64,000 nucleotides of DNA from Flaccisagitta enflata (GCA_965153355.1 OZ231126.1:66526001-66590000); one strand, 5' to 3'; positions 48,563-62,119 are shown, counted from the stretch's first letter. The notes: a model not told the origin generated them from the letters alone. Numbers and translations are program-made.

Positions 48563-49270
48563 GCCAATACGCTAGTGACTAACGAAGCTGCAATCACGCG
48601 GCAGTTCCTCAATGCATCGCGATTAGCTGCGAGACGGACAAACGACAGGACAATTTGAGACGGACTAACGCAAGGATAACTTGAGGTCTAGAAAAAAACC
48701 ACAAACAAGCGCCGGACAATCAGAGTGAGTTGGTTAGTTAAAAACAAACAATGCCTTGGGGAGACCGTGTAAAAACGCACGCTGACTTAACACTCTTGTT
48801 AGCTTTAGCTTTCTCTTACACGCGCATAAACGCACGCGCACAAACGCACGCGCTCCAATTCAAAACCGTGAAAAATAATTCTCGGCTATAATAAGGAAGA
48901 TGACATTTGGAAATTTGGCGCGCGTATCGAAACTAAGAGTAACGTTGCTAATGGAAACAATCTGTCGCTGAAAACACATTCGTGATACTTTGAGGGGGGG
49001 GGGGGTGAAAGTAAGCAAGGACAAAGGTTAGTGGCAGCGGCAGCAGGATCAGGAGGAGTGAGGGGAAAGAGCTTAGAGGTACTTATCAGACTAAACTCTT
49101 TAGCGAAAGTCTTACATGAATTTAAAAGAAAACAAAATAGGATGGGTTGCGAGACTAGTCTTAATAAAAGAATTGATGTCAAACTTGGAGATTTGTAGCC
49201 ATTGGTATTTAATAGATACGTATATACTGAAATTATTTAACTTGTTATGAATAGGGATACTAGGGCTAAG
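48563..49270. other. No gene seen
   Basis: Mixed sequence with a short G run at about 48995-49005. No frame with splice support was recognised. Confidence 0.5.
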
Positions 49271-49278
49271 AGGAGAGT

Positions 49279-49311
49279 GACAGAGAGAGAGAGAGAGAGA
49301 GCGAGAGCGAG

Positions 49312-49376
<65 letters not shown>
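49279..49376. repeat. (AG)n microsatellite
   Basis: About 48 units with GCGAGAGCGAGAGC near the 5' end. Confidence 0.95.
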
Positions 49377-49377
<1 letters not shown>

Positions 49378-49534
49378 GGAAGAGGCGTGTTTGGGTGGAA
49401 GCCTTGGATTCGAAGCTCGTCAAAGGTAATTGGATTTGAATAAATGCCATCCCCAGATTCGACGAGGTAACGCAGATCGACTATTTATGGGCAAAACAAA
49501 TTCCAAACGCAAGACTCAAAATGCCCCTGTATGG

Positions 49535-49690
49535 GGAGTGGGTATGTGTGTCTGTGGAGTGGGTGGGTGTGTGTGTGTGTGTTCGTGGAATGAGTGTGTG
49601 TGTGTGTGTATGTGGAGTGTGTGGAGTGTGAGTGTGTGGAGTACTTGTGTATATGCAGGGTGGGTGTGGAGCGGGTGATGAGAGGGGGGG
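49535..49690. repeat. GT-rich degenerate repeat
   Basis: GTGTGTGTGGAGTG and GGGTGTGGAG units; degenerate minisatellite. Confidence 0.8.
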
Positions 49691-49892
49691 GCTTAAGGCC
49701 GTAGGGGCAGCTGTGAAACGGAGCGGTTAGGCGAGATCAACACCGGTCAAGAAGCGTAGAAACTAGAAAGTATGTTACAACCCCGAGTTTGCAAGAATTT
49801 CATTGTAAACGCATGTTCATGTTTCTTTAATTTCATTATCGGCTGTATGATTTGCTGTATCTTTTTGAATATCCCTCCTATCATCTTCATAC

Positions 49893-50007
<115 letters not shown>

Positions 50008-50368
50008 GGGCAGCGGCCCCAAAGGGCCGATGTCCTGTAGGACACAGGGGTGAATTTTCATATGTCCGTCCTTCTGTCCTTCCGTCCCCCCCCCCAAAGC
50101 TTCTCAAGCCTTAATCCCTATTAAATAACATGGAAAATAGATAAAATGCAAACTCCCCATCGAATAACATTGGAAATTGATGAACAATGAAAAAAATGTG
50201 AAATTCCCAATGAATAACATGGCAAATTGATGAGAAATTGAAAAAATGCAAAACTCCCATTTAATATTATGGAAAATTGCTCCAAAGGCCTCAAATATGC
50301 CCTCTCAGGACGTATGGAAATTCACCCTTGTGTCCTACAGGACATCGGCTCTTTAAGGCTGCTGCCCT
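50008..50368. mobile_element. Foldback element, complete
   Basis: GGGCAGCGGCCCCAAAGGGC and CCTGTAGGACACAGGGGTGA then ATTTTCATATGTCCGTCC; right end GGAAATTCACCCTTGTGTCC, TACAGGACATCGGCTC and GGCTGCTGCC. The interior has about four AACATGGAAAATTGAT / AAAATGCAAACTCCCAT units, the inverse of those in the 15892-16354 element. Confidence 0.75.
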
Positions 50369-50447
50369 GCTCTCGCTCCACTTCTTCAGCTTTCACTCCA
50401 GGCAGGGCATCCAGTACCGCTGACCATGTGCAATCCTTGGATGACTT

Positions 50448-50449
<2 letters not shown>

Positions 50450-50520
<71 letters not shown>
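50450..50520. repeat. (CT)n microsatellite
   Basis: About 35 units after the shared flank CTGACCATGTGCAATCCTTG then GATGACTTG. Confidence 0.95.
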
Positions 50521-50521
<1 letters not shown>

Positions 50522-51870
50522 GAACCAAAACTAAAGCGTCATCTGCATATTTTCTCGTCAGATGGCGCGTCACTTGGAGATGCGATCTGTCATCTGGTGT
50601 CGGCTGATGCTTTCGCTTCTTCCTGTCTTACCCCCGCTCTTCATCTTTCTCACTCTCACTCAACGTACTCACTGTTTCCGTCAAGCTTTGTCTGTCTACA
50701 ACTGCCTGCATGCAGGCCTGTCTTTAACACTCTGTCCGTTTGTTTCTCTGTCTTTCTGTTGGATGTTATTTCGATTTCTTTTAATTTCGGAATATCACTT
50801 CATGTCTTCGTCTCTCTGTACCCCGTTTGCCGTGAATATTTACCCCCGTCTTCCCACTCAACTCGCGAGTGAGTTTCAAATACCACAGCATCATTGTCAA
50901 AAGTTATATCAAATCCACTCAATTTCAGACTGACGGTTAAGTCTCAATCTTGCAAATCTCTAGCGTTATCATCAGACTAAGAGCTTCTGAAACATTTGTC
51001 TTAAACCGTAAATCTCTTTGTTTCACTCTCCCTCTCCCTCTTAACGTATTCGCCCCTCGGTGCCAAAAAGTAACTACTGTAAATCGCAAAAAAAAAAGTC
51101 TCTTTTGCAACACATTTTGGTTGCGCTTTGAAATTTAAGTTAAAAGGCCCCCCCCTCTCATGATCCCAGACACGAGTTCAACATTTGTATTCATTTGTGC
51201 CTTTTTTCGCTAATTTATGAAACGCAAACATGAAGGAAGAGGAAGACAGAGAGAAAAATCCCCAGACTGATGTGTCATAATGACTTCCTCGCCCCCCCCA
51301 CCTCTTCCCTTCAGCTGCTAAGGTTCCCAAGCACACTCACTTCACATTTATCTTCTTCCCACTTCTTCTTCTTCTTTTTTGTCTGACTCCCCCCTCCCCC
51401 TTTTTCGTCCAAATTATCAATATATCTGTGACTGTATACGATTCGCGGAATCCGTTTACTATCTTAACATTTAAAAAAAATCTATGAGTAGGGTACTCAA
51501 TCGGAAACGGCTAAAATGGTCAAAAATCCGTTTGCGCACATGGATTGACTCGTAATTACATGTATTTTTATAATTAGAACCATAAATGACACTTTGCACA
51601 ATTTTCATGGCCCCTATGTAGCTGAATGTGAGTGGAATCCGCCAATCATCTTCTGGCACTTTTTTTTTCCTTGTAAAAATTAGGCTATACCGAATTTCAA
51701 AATGCGTTAATATATGCGCGCGCACAGAAAAACCTAGCCAGATGAGTAATTTTGATACTGGCTGACACGCTGGCAACAGTCAGATTGCTAGAGAGTAGAA
51801 ACATGTGTGTAATGGTCTCATTTTGTGCCAAATTCAAAACGTCTTTTGATACTACACAAAACTTGCTTCA
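50521..51870. other. No gene seen
   Basis: Mixed, partly pyrimidine-rich sequence. Frames of 60-150 codons lack splice support or have biased composition. Confidence 0.5.
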
Positions 51871-51875
51871 TCAGA

Positions 51876-51995
51876 GAGAGAGAGAGAGACAGACAGAGAG
51901 AGAGAGACAGAGAGAGACAGAAACAGACAGAATCAGACAGAGACACGCAGAGACAGGCAGAAACAGACAGAGTCAGACAGAGACACACAGACCAG
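51876..51995. repeat. AG / CAGA microsatellite
   Basis: (AG)n, then AGACAGAAACAGACAG-type units. Confidence 0.9.
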
Positions 51996-52102
51996 GACTT
52001 GTTTGAATCCATTATAAAGGGGCATTCAAACTTTGCATTAAGCGCTTCTCCTTCAGGTGTGTCAATATGCAAATGGTTTTTTGATGAGACCATCAATATC
52101 AG

Positions 52103-54149
52103 CAGGGGCGTATTTGAGCCCAAATTTTGGGGGCAGCAAGCCAAAATCTGTGTCCCAACGAGTCTTGTGTCCCATTGATTTTTCTATTACCTATGAAGCT
52201 TATCATGCAACTAATACAACTAATTAGTATTGCTTTTTCATGTAACGTTTGTGTTATCATATACTATCTAGAACATAAGTTTGTCGGCAAGCATAATGGG
52301 CCATATCTCTGCTTAAAACAAGAAATTCATATGAAAATTGGTGAGATTCTGAAACTACATTGAATTTCTAAGCTAATGCCACCAACCGCGTTCTTTTATC
52401 TAAATTCGTTCAAGAATGACAAGTAAAACAAGATTGCTACTCCAAACGCAAAATGGCAGAAAAATTATATTTATTTCTTGTCAGTTACCGCAGTTGACAA
52501 AACAATATTTTTCAGCTATTTTAGGAAATTTTTGTGGCTTACGTGATGCCAAAAGGTAGTCATGTTATATCTTTACACCCTCTTAACCCAGTGTCGTGTT
52601 AGATAGTTCTTTTGAGACAGCTACAGGGAAGGGAGCACACACTATTAAGCATGGGCTAAAAAAATCTGCTTTAAAGTTATGAGAGGAGATCATGTCGATC
52701 TACTTCAAAATGCATCTAAAAAAGCATATCAATGCAATTGATGAAATGTTTTGATGTTCACAAAACTCAAAGAAAGTATCACATAAAGCTCATTGATGTT
52801 TTCTTAATGATTTAATTGATATCCAACCTGATTTTAATTTTGCCGACAAACTTATGTTCTAGATAGTAAAGGAAGTCTTGTTTTACCACATTGTAAAATG
52901 TTTACTTGTTAAAGCGTAAACAAGCCCAAGGATGATGTTTTGTCATAAGACGCAAAGTATCGTTACTGTCAAATACTTTGTAATATTGGGAGCATTGTAC
53001 TTTTTGCCTCTTGGGGGTAAAGCAAAACAGTTTTCCATCTGACATTTTTAAAGAGAATTATGATTCTTTGGTGTAAACTTGGAAATGAGAAATGATTTAG
53101 ATCGATTTGGTTGATGGGGAAGGTCAAGGGCATCAACCAAGACAACTAAAAGAGGGGATGAATAGGTAGAGCTTGAAAAAGACAAACCCGTGGACCTCAA
53201 CAATTCAGATTTTGCTCTGAAATCAAATTCAACTGCGTGTAAGATAAAATCACCACGGCCAAACGCTAGCGTCTACAATCCTGGCAACGGCCTGGTGGAT
53301 AGATCTTGAAGTTCTGCTTTGGATTCCAACCGGAAAACAAACAATTAAGGCACCCTTGATTTTTAAAATCGAATCAATTGACATGATGTTTCATACAATT
53401 TTCTGTTCATGCACTCGGAGTTCAAGTCCGGGGACGTAAAGGTCAACTTCAGCGCAGACAGTTAATATTTCTTTTAATCTATAGCATTTTATATACATTA
53501 TGGTCAATCTTTTTTTCAGCGATGTCACTTATTAGGTTGGGAAGATATTTCACTTTTCCTTCTAGATCTACTTCCTTACTCGGATGAATATGTATGTAAA
53601 GGTGATACTTATGGTGCGATTTTTCTTATCATCATTGCTGTCTTACTATGCTGTAGGGAGTTACGCACTGGTGTTACTTCTTACCTTATCAATTTTTCCA
53701 TGGTACTTAATTGCATTACAAAGCCTCATGCATGTAGTCAGATTTACCTTCATTAATGTGATGAACTGTCTGAGTATCTGTGTACCCGTCCCTCCATTTA
53801 TTTGTTGTTTTTAGCCAGTCTGTCTCTCTTTCTTTACGCGTATGGATACATTGGAATGTTAACTCTGACTTAGAGAAAATGTCGGTGGAGATGAGTTTAA
53901 AAAAGAAGTCATAGAATAAGTGTTACCTTTTTCTTCCACTTTTTAAGAAAAAAATGTTTGTGAAACATCATAACGAGTAATGCTGAAGACTTGTGAATAC
54001 CACAGTTTTATTCAGCGCCCTCACTTTAGTCGAACTGCAAATAATCTTTTTTGATCGAGCTTTTTTACCCCCGCTGATATCGCCGCCTAGAATAGGCTCT
54101 GTAGATCGATCCCATAAACCCCATTGTAATACAGCTGGAAACATTTCGA

Positions 54150-54221
<72 letters not shown>

Positions 54222-54298
54222 TGTGTCCCGATGAGGTTTGTGCCCCAACAAAAAGGGCAGCAGCTGCTGCCCCTGATGCCCCGTCAAATACGCCCCTG
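52103..54298. mobile_element. hAT-like element, 2.2 kb, with perfect 8-bp target duplication
   Basis: Ends are CAGGGGCGTATTTGAGCCC and the inverse ATGCCCCGTCAAATACGCCCCTG. AATATCAG lies on both sides (52095-52102, 54299-54306), the expected 8-bp hAT duplication. Subterminal TCTGTGTCCCAACGAG/CTGTGTCCCGATGAG are similar in direct orientation. No transposase frame survives: the longest frame (53584-53814) shows no hAT motif. It contains a nested MITE (52264-52866) and a (CT)n tract (54152-54219). Confidence 0.88.
52264..52866. mobile_element. Tc1/mariner-type MITE nested in the hAT-like element
   Basis: TA-flanked, 603 bp. Ends are CTATCTAGAACATAAGTTTG and the inverse, continuing TCGGCAA / TTGCCGA. 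The rest is AT-rich and non-coding. Confidence 0.8.
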
Positions 54299-54306
54299 AA
54301 TATCAG

Positions 54307-55145
54307 ATAGTAAAAAGTATTAAATTTAAAGACAGTCAGTGTTTTTATTTTGTCAAATTTCATTCATCTCCATTTTTTTCAAAACCTCTTCTTAGCCGCT
54401 AATGTGTATATTGCTGTATTGATGATTTTTATCACTATCATTCTTCATGAAGTTAATCAAATTTAAATGCATGAATATCTTGGTGTAAATTCTTGTTGCA
54501 ACAAGGTAAAACTAGTTCATTTATCAATAAAGTTGTAAAAAGAGACAATAACAAATATTTTCTGTACAAGTTTTAGGTTTCATTTTCACCAGAAATAGGT
54601 GCAGATGCTAGAAGTACATATTTTTTTTTGCAATCTTTTCTTACGCTACAAAAATGAAAGTTAAATGAAATTTAAAAAAAAAAATGTCAAAATCTTAGAA
54701 TTTTTTATGTTATACTCCATGATATTTATAACCTGATCAAAAATACTTTTTCATATTGACACACCCAAGCGTCTCCTACTCATGAGACAGGAATCATTGG
54801 CTGTATCACTGGCGCCGATTCTGCTAGATACTCGAACTTCTGGGAGAGGAAACTGTCGAGCATCGCACCTCTATTCTTGCCCAGCGATATATACTTTTGC
54901 CGGAGACGACGCACCCTAACTAATTTGTTACTCATCCCATCTTTAAAATTAGTTAATTTTTTTTCAATAGTTATATGATCGATCTTGATTTTTGATGTTC
55001 ATTTCTTGCACCTTTGAGGGCATTTTCTTTCAAAGACTGAAGGCAGTGGTCTGTGTACATTAACAGTTCACGCAGCTTACACCACCATATGACAATGTGT
55101 AAGTTGGCAAGGTCTTGGCAAGGATTAACTTCAGCCATTGTAAAA
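54307..55145. other. No gene seen
   Basis: AT-rich, low-complexity in places (A and T runs at 54625, 54675, 54960). Nothing recognised. Confidence 0.5.
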
Positions 55146-55149
55146 AAAA

Positions 55150-55732
55150 AAAGCCGGATACATGGGCCAAGACGAAGCGCCGGGCGTTATCATTCTTCGA
55201 CCCATCCCTTGCTCAATCAAACCTTTCCCTAGCTCTATCAGACCTATCCCTAGCTCTATAAGACCTATCCTGAGCTCTAACAGGTCTCTACCGAGCTCTA
55301 TCAGACCTATCCCGAGCTCTATTAGACCTATCCTCAGCTCTACCAGACCTATCCTCAGCTCTACCAGACCAATCCCCAGCTCTATTAGACCTATCCGACC
55401 TATCACCAGACCTATCCAACCTATCTCCAGCACTATCAGACCTACCCGTAGCTAATCATTTTAATGAATGTGATGACGAGTATCATCAGTGATAAACAAA
55501 ATGAGTTTTCAATGATTTCAAACATTTTTAGCGATTTTTCATTCAAGTACGACCAACGGATGGACGGACGGACGGACGGACGGACAGAGCCTCTTATAGA
55601 GGTGCTATGGTGCATTTAAAAGTCATCCTAGCATATTTCTGAATCATTTCCAGTGAAACCGACCGACCGACCAACCAACCAACCAACAGACAGAGCCTCT
55701 TATAGAGGTGCTATAGTGCACCTAAAAATGAA
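55150..55732 (-). mobile_element. Helitron-like element(s) with 18-bp minisatellite
   Basis: AGCCGGATACATGGGCC is at the 3' side; an array of AGCTCTATCAGACCTATCC units spans 55220-55445; then two 5' ends in tandem. The first is ACGGACGG..AGCCTCTTATAGAGGTGC + TATGGTGCATTTAAA (55556-55620); the second is CGACCGACC..TTATAGAGGTGCTATAGTGC + ACCTAAAAA (55662-55727). Tandem 5' ends suggest one copy inserted beside another. Confidence 0.6.
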
Positions 55733-56224
55733 ATTGCGTAGCGACGCGAACGCAATGCATGTATTGTTTGCGTCAGCTCTACGCGTCGATTCCATGACAG
55801 TTTTTATTCTCCTACCTCTGATGAAAAGGGTTGACCGTTTTGTCTCTCGCCATTTTTCGCCAAATCGCAGACAATTTTTAAAAACAGATTTGAAATCAGC
55901 AAAGCTAAATTTACAAGGCAGGTAGGCGAACATGACCACACGGTTCTCTGATTTCAGTCGAAACAAGGTTTTCTAAGTATTCTTTTATTTTCTTTAAATT
56001 ATTACTATTTTCATCGCCAAAAAAAGCAGTGTGGTCTGACTCTGTGATACATTAGGCAAAGTCTGATAAAAATAATGATGTTTTCTTAAATTTCGTAGCA
56101 GATATACTAGGGTCGAGAGATGTTAAAATTTCTGACAACTTTTTTCTCTCCCTCAATTTCTCTAAGTTGGCGCACATTAGATCGTTTCTTTGTCTGACTG
56201 TATGTCCGTTCGACCATTGTGTTC
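55733..56224. other. No convincing gene
   Basis: Frames of about 85 codons exist on both strands at 55700-55966, but no splice or family evidence was found. Confidence 0.4.
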
Positions 56225-56501
<277 letters not shown>

Positions 56502-56684
56502 TCCCCGCTTCCACAAAAAAGTGACACTCGAAGACATAATTTTGACGTCAACACATTTGTCACTTCCGGTCTCTGATAATGTCGTCATTTTCCCTTTTGG
56601 CTCCCTTTTATCTCGTCATGTTTTGTAAATGGTTCCTCAGTCTTCTACTTTTTTTTTTACTCGTCTCTTTTTCGTGTGCTCTCT

Positions 56685-56763
56685 TTCTCTACCTCTCTGT
56701 TTTTCTCCCTCTGTCTCTTTCGCTTTCTCTTTCTCCTTCTGTCTCTGTCTGTTTGTCTCTTTC

Positions 56764-56804
<41 letters not shown>

Positions 56805-56823
56805 TTCTCGCTCGCTCTCTCTC

Positions 56824-56903
<80 letters not shown>

Positions 56904-56914
56904 TCTCTTTCTCT

Positions 56915-56970
<56 letters not shown>

Positions 56971-57069
56971 CTGTCAGTCTGTCTGTCCCTCCTTCTGTCA
57001 CTCTCTCTTTCATTTTTTTCACACCCCTGTGTTCACTTTCAATTTGTCTGTCCCTCGATCTTCTCTCTT

Positions 57070-57154
<85 letters not shown>

Positions 57155-57250
57155 CTCTCCCTCTGTCTCTTACGCTTTCTCTTTCTCCTTCTGTCTCTGT
57201 CTGTTTGTCTCTTTCTCTGTCTGTTTGTCTCTCTTTCTCGCTCTCTCTCT

Positions 57251-57335
<85 letters not shown>
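56685..57335. repeat. Higher-order pyrimidine repeat
   Basis: The segment CTCCCTCTGTCTCTTTCGCT, TTCTCTTTCTCCTTCTGTCT and CTGTCTGTTTGTCTCTTTCT occurs at 56706 and again at 57157, about 451 bp apart, each followed by long (CT)n and (CTTTCT)n runs. This points to a duplicated block, not simple slippage. Confidence 0.85.
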
Positions 57336-57337
<2 letters not shown>

Positions 57338-57410
57338 CATTTTTTCTCGCCTGCCAACGCCGGCTCCACTTCCGGCTTTGAATCGTGAAGTCGAGATTTC
57401 CTTCGGCGCC

Positions 57411-57412
<2 letters not shown>

Positions 57413-57507
<95 letters not shown>
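57413..57507. repeat. (CT)n microsatellite
   Basis: About 47 units, bounded by GGCGCCGT and CCTTCCTTGTGACC. Confidence 0.95.
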
Positions 57508-57509
<2 letters not shown>

Positions 57510-57535
57510 TCCTTGTGACCCGACCCATAGGGCCA

Positions 57536-57775
57536 CCTCTGTACCACCGTGGCAGCTACCAGTTACCGGCACAGCCGCGGTGTGATTTTTCAGATTGCAC
57601 TATGGTTCGGAATTCATGGCTAAAGAAATTTGAATCAAAATTTGATACTGAAGCAGAAATATCTTTACAAATTTACTGTCTAGACAGAAATAACAATGAA
57701 ACTTTAAGTATTGCACATGCTAAGATAATGTATTTGTTGGAAAAGATTTTCGCTCATAAATCTTATGAGGATTGA
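57536..57775 (+). CDS. Candidate terminal exon of an unidentified protein
   Basis: After a CT tract and CCCGACCCATAG (acceptor-like, AG at 57529-57530) the frame reads [20 protein letters not shown], then [60 protein letters not shown] and D before TGA at 57773. The first third is proline/tyrosine-rich; the rest has balanced, helix-compatible composition and is the most protein-like long frame in the second half of the window. There is no paralogue in the window, no recognised family and no evidence of transcription. A transposon remnant is possible. Confidence 0.35.
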   Translation, partial: PLYHRGSYQLPAQPRCDFSDCTMVRNSWLKKFESKFDTEAEISLQIYCLDRNNNETLSIAHAKIMYLLEKIFAHKSYED

Positions 57776-58057
57776 GGGGGCATGTATAGCGGATAATTTT
57801 GCACACCCTGTTACATGCAATCACTGTGAGTTGGGACTCCCATTAAGAGTGAGATGAAATCCACTGTGGGCGTGGCAGGTTTTGGATGAATGAACGGAAG
57901 TCTGTCTCTGTTCTGCCTGGCGATGGCGTTGGAGCCTTTAAGGCCTTATCTCTCATTTCAGTCATTAATTTCATGGAACGCGATTTCTGGAGGGTGGAAG
58001 AAGAGATTTCGACGAGCCAGAGGAGGAGAAGGAGAGGAAGTAAAAGAAGAGGAAGAT

Positions 58058-58112
58058 CGAGAAGAAGAAGAAGAAGAAGAAGAAGAAGAAGAAGAAGAAG
58101 AAGAAGAAAGAG
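58058..58112. repeat. (GAA)n microsatellite
   Basis: About 17 GAA units followed by a G run. The R/E/K-rich frames over it are artefacts. Confidence 0.9.
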
Positions 58113-58171
58113 AAGATGGAGACGGGGGGGGGGGGATAGACACGTAAAGATGAAATAAGAAAGGAATGAGA

Positions 58172-59594
58172 CAGTGGCCTCAAGTTGGATAGTTAGTAGC
58201 TAGATCTGGATAGTAACGGAGGTACTTTAGATATTAAAAAAATAATTTGGATACCAGCTACTAATCTGGATACTAAATGAAATTTTTTTGGATAGTGCTG
58301 GATACTAGCAAATCTTTTTAAATTTGAGTTTTTTTAGCAAAATTTAAAGATTATTGTCAAACAAAAAAAATTCATAAAAACATTTTGATAGATTTCAAAA
58401 TTTCACTTATCATGAATTTATTTAACTAAGATTTTGGTAAAAGGTATGTTAAACATGTTTCTGATCAACTTACAGTATGTCTAACAGAATGAAGTGAATG
58501 TCTAATTTAAAAATAATTAGAATTCCATTTTTTTGTAAGTCTATTTAAATAAAAGATTATGACAATAGTGTTATGAAATTTAGACAAAGTTACCACACCA
58601 GGAAATCTGTAACGTAACACAGTGAGATTGAACCTCAAGGTTGCTTAGAATCGCTCAGGTTTTGCTCCGGGTTGCTCAGGGTTGCTAGAGGTTGCTTGTG
58701 GTTGATGTTATTGTTTGTCATGCAGTGAAGCACTACTGTTACTGATCATAGTGTAGTCATTATTTTTAACAATGCAACCCTGAGCAACTATGTGCAAACC
58801 CAGAGCAACCCAGAGCAAACCCCGACCTTGGGTTGCTTGAGGTTAACTCAAGGTTAAACCCCGAGCAACCCCTGAGCTTTAATCTCACCTCAGATTATGG
58901 GGTGTACCATGTGCAATATAAATCAAGAATGAGAGCCTTTGAAGATTTCACTAGCTGTATATCTCACAATATCTAACTCTTGCTTTTGGTCAAATTAATC
59001 ATAAAAAGAGATGAATACAAGCAAGAACCATTTTTAGCTGAAAAATTATATCCTGTTACTCAGGGGGGAAATTGGCCTCTGTACAATTTTCAGCTGATGA
59101 TATAATACAAAACCTGGACCCAATGCATACCATATGGAAAATACACAGGAAAGATTTGATTATCCTCCTCTTTGTTTCTCTCCCCTATATTTCACTTCAA
59201 AATATTGTATGGGCCGAGATCCATGTTGTAAATGACTTGTTAAGTATGAATTTCTATAAGGAGATACTTTTATTATAGGGAGTTTTTTTGGTTATAAAGT
59301 GGTGCATTTAGCCAACAAATATGGAGGATCAGAGCACACCAGGTCAAAAACTCCCAAGCTGTCAATTTGTCATACAGACATAGAAATAATTAACAAACAT
59401 TCAATTAAGCTATATTTAAGTGCATTTCAAAGGACTGAGCAAAACAAAGCTTTAAAAGCGGTTGCAGCTATATTGTAGTATAATCTTTATGTTTAGATAG
59501 TAAACTAGATAGTGAAGGAAAAAATTTAGCTACTATCTAGATAGTAACAGCCATCAACTTGGATAGTAGCTCCAAAAATCATATGAGGACACTG
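58172..59594. mobile_element. hAT-like element with CAGTGKCCTCA ends
   Basis: Left CAGTGGCCTCAAGTTGGATA, right the inverse of CAGTGTCCTCATATGATTTT. Repeated TGGATAGTA / TACTATC motifs are subterminal on both sides. The 8-bp duplication is imperfect (GAATGAGA versus AATTATGA), so the boundary is tentative. It contains the nested GGTTGCTC foldback. Confidence 0.5.
58617..58900. mobile_element. Nested foldback of GGTTGCTC units
   Basis: CACAGTGAGATTGAACCTCA then AGGTTGCTTAG on the left; GAGCAACCCCTGAGCTTTAA then TCTCACCTCAG on the right. Each arm is a short array of (C)AGGTTGCT/AGCAACC(TG) around a unique 60-bp centre. Confidence 0.65.
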
Positions 59595-59621
59595 AATTAT
59601 GAGAGGAAGAAGAAAAAAAAT

Positions 59622-60070
<449 letters not shown>

Positions 60071-60074
60071 CAGC

Positions 60075-60550
60075 GCTAAAAATGTCTCTTTTTTTTTTCT
60101 TTCTTCCTTTTGAACTCTCTTTTTTCCCCTCGTTCCCCCTCGGCCATTTATTTTCCGAGCTTAAAGCTCCCTCTACCGTTTTTAATCTTTTTTTTCCTCT
60201 TGTTCTTTTGTGTGTCCGCGAATTCTCTTTTAATTCTTTTCCTTTGTCTTTTTTTTTGTGTGTCTTTTTTAATCTTCTTTTTTATCTTTTTTTTTATTAT
60301 CTTCCATTTCCTTCTTGTTCTTCTCTGACGTTTTGCCATGACCTGTAAATGTTAGCATTTCTCTTTCTGCGCTGGTTTGACCCATGGAGGTCAAAGGGGA
60401 CTGCGAGAGGTCGCCACAGTGTATATCAACGCAAAAAGAAGGGCTTCAGAAGAAAATGTGCCAGGACTTGGAAGAAGTAAGAGAAAAAAAAACAATTATG
60501 AGTCTCTAGAGTTACACACACAACCCCGGCTACCCCCCCCCCCTGATTTC
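60075..60550. other. No gene seen
   Basis: T-rich (60080-60350), then mixed sequence with a C run at 60534-60543. Confidence 0.5.
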
Positions 60551-60755
60551 TTTTTAGTTGCGGACACGCAACTCTATGAGAGGCTTTGTCCGTCCGTCCG
60601 TCCGTCCATGAACATGAGTTGAAAAGTGTGGAAACGAGCGTTTTAGATGCTTTTTTGTACATGTGAGTCGGGGACTTGGGTTGTAGATGGGGATTGGATG
60701 CCCCTGCCCACCCGTCCGCAACGATATTGTGACCCCGCGTCACTTGTTTCATGGC
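60551..60755 (+). mobile_element. Helitron-like element, GTGAC-hairpin subfamily
   Basis: 5' hairpin TTTTTAGTTGCGGACACGCA then ACTCTATGAGAGGC; (GTCC)n; GGATGCCCCTGCCCACCCGT; 3' arm CCGCAAC; then the hairpin GTGACCCCGCGTCACTTGTT. Clear 5' and 3' arms (TTGCGGAC / GTCCGCAA). Confidence 0.7.
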
Positions 60756-61240
60756 TTTTGGGCGGAAAGCATTTTAGAGCGGTGAAGATGAATCTGAATC
60801 TGTGTACCGTTACATTCCGCAACAACGGATTTCAAGAGATGAACCAAATTTTATCTTTTGCAGACAGGTTTATGTTATTGCCAATATGATAAATTACATG
60901 GAATGACATATGAAAGGACCAAGAATTCCAATTCGTTACAGATTTCCGTAGTTTTGGGGTCCGTTATAGCAGGATGTAACGGTAAATCAAACATCTCGAG
61001 TTACCAACCGATACAGTCACATTGTAATTGGCTCTTTTCGATTTCCAATGCAAAAGCCCGGCCTCAGGTATTGCACATAATCAATTAATTTTCGCGTGTA
61101 TAATTGTCAAACTGCTTGTAACTGTTCATGTGCGTATTTTTGTATGGATCCATTTGTAAAGCGCGCATTAGCAGAGAACAGAGCACATATGTCCGCTGAC
61201 TTCGCTCTCGGGGCCGTCATCATCCATTGCGCGCCAGGAC
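60756..61240. other. No gene seen
   Basis: Mixed single-copy-like sequence with no supported frame. Confidence 0.5.
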
Positions 61241-61242
61241 AC

Positions 61243-61742
<500 letters not shown>

Positions 61743-61976
61743 GCAACCGTGTTGTCGCTCGCCATTTTTCGTCGGCATTTTCTTCCGCCATTTTTCGCCA
61801 TTTTTTCTCTCCATTCTTCGTTCGTTTGCTAAATGATTTTTTCCTCCTTTCGAAAAATGGAAATGAATCGAAACTCGAATCTCGAGAATCGGAAATGAAT
61901 CGAGAACAATCCGCGGTTTTGTCTCCATCCGCGGTTTTGTCTTCATTCGTTAGCTTCGAGAAAATACGCCCTTTTT

Positions 61977-62115
61977 TAAGTCGCGGAGTCGTGACTCGGT
62001 TAAAGAGAGGCTTTATCCGGTCGTCGGTCTGTCGGTCCGTCCATCGATCGAAAACGCGCATGTGCGCCCCATCCCCTTTGCCTGCGTCTATGTTGTAACC
62101 CCGTGTTACTTGTTT
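61977..62115 (+). mobile_element. Helitron-like element, compact
   Basis: 5' AAGTCGCGGAGTCGTGACTC, GAGAGGCTTTATCC, GTCGGTCTGTCGGTCCGTCC; GCGCCCCATCCCCTTTGCCT; 3' hairpin GTAACCCCGTGTTACTTGTT. Confidence 0.6.
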
Positions 62116-62119
62116 TCTT

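Noticed and set aside
53405-53440. GGAGTTCAAGTCCGGG resembling a tRNA T-arm
   Set aside because: No acceptor stem, D-arm or anticodon arm can be formed with the preceding 60 bases.
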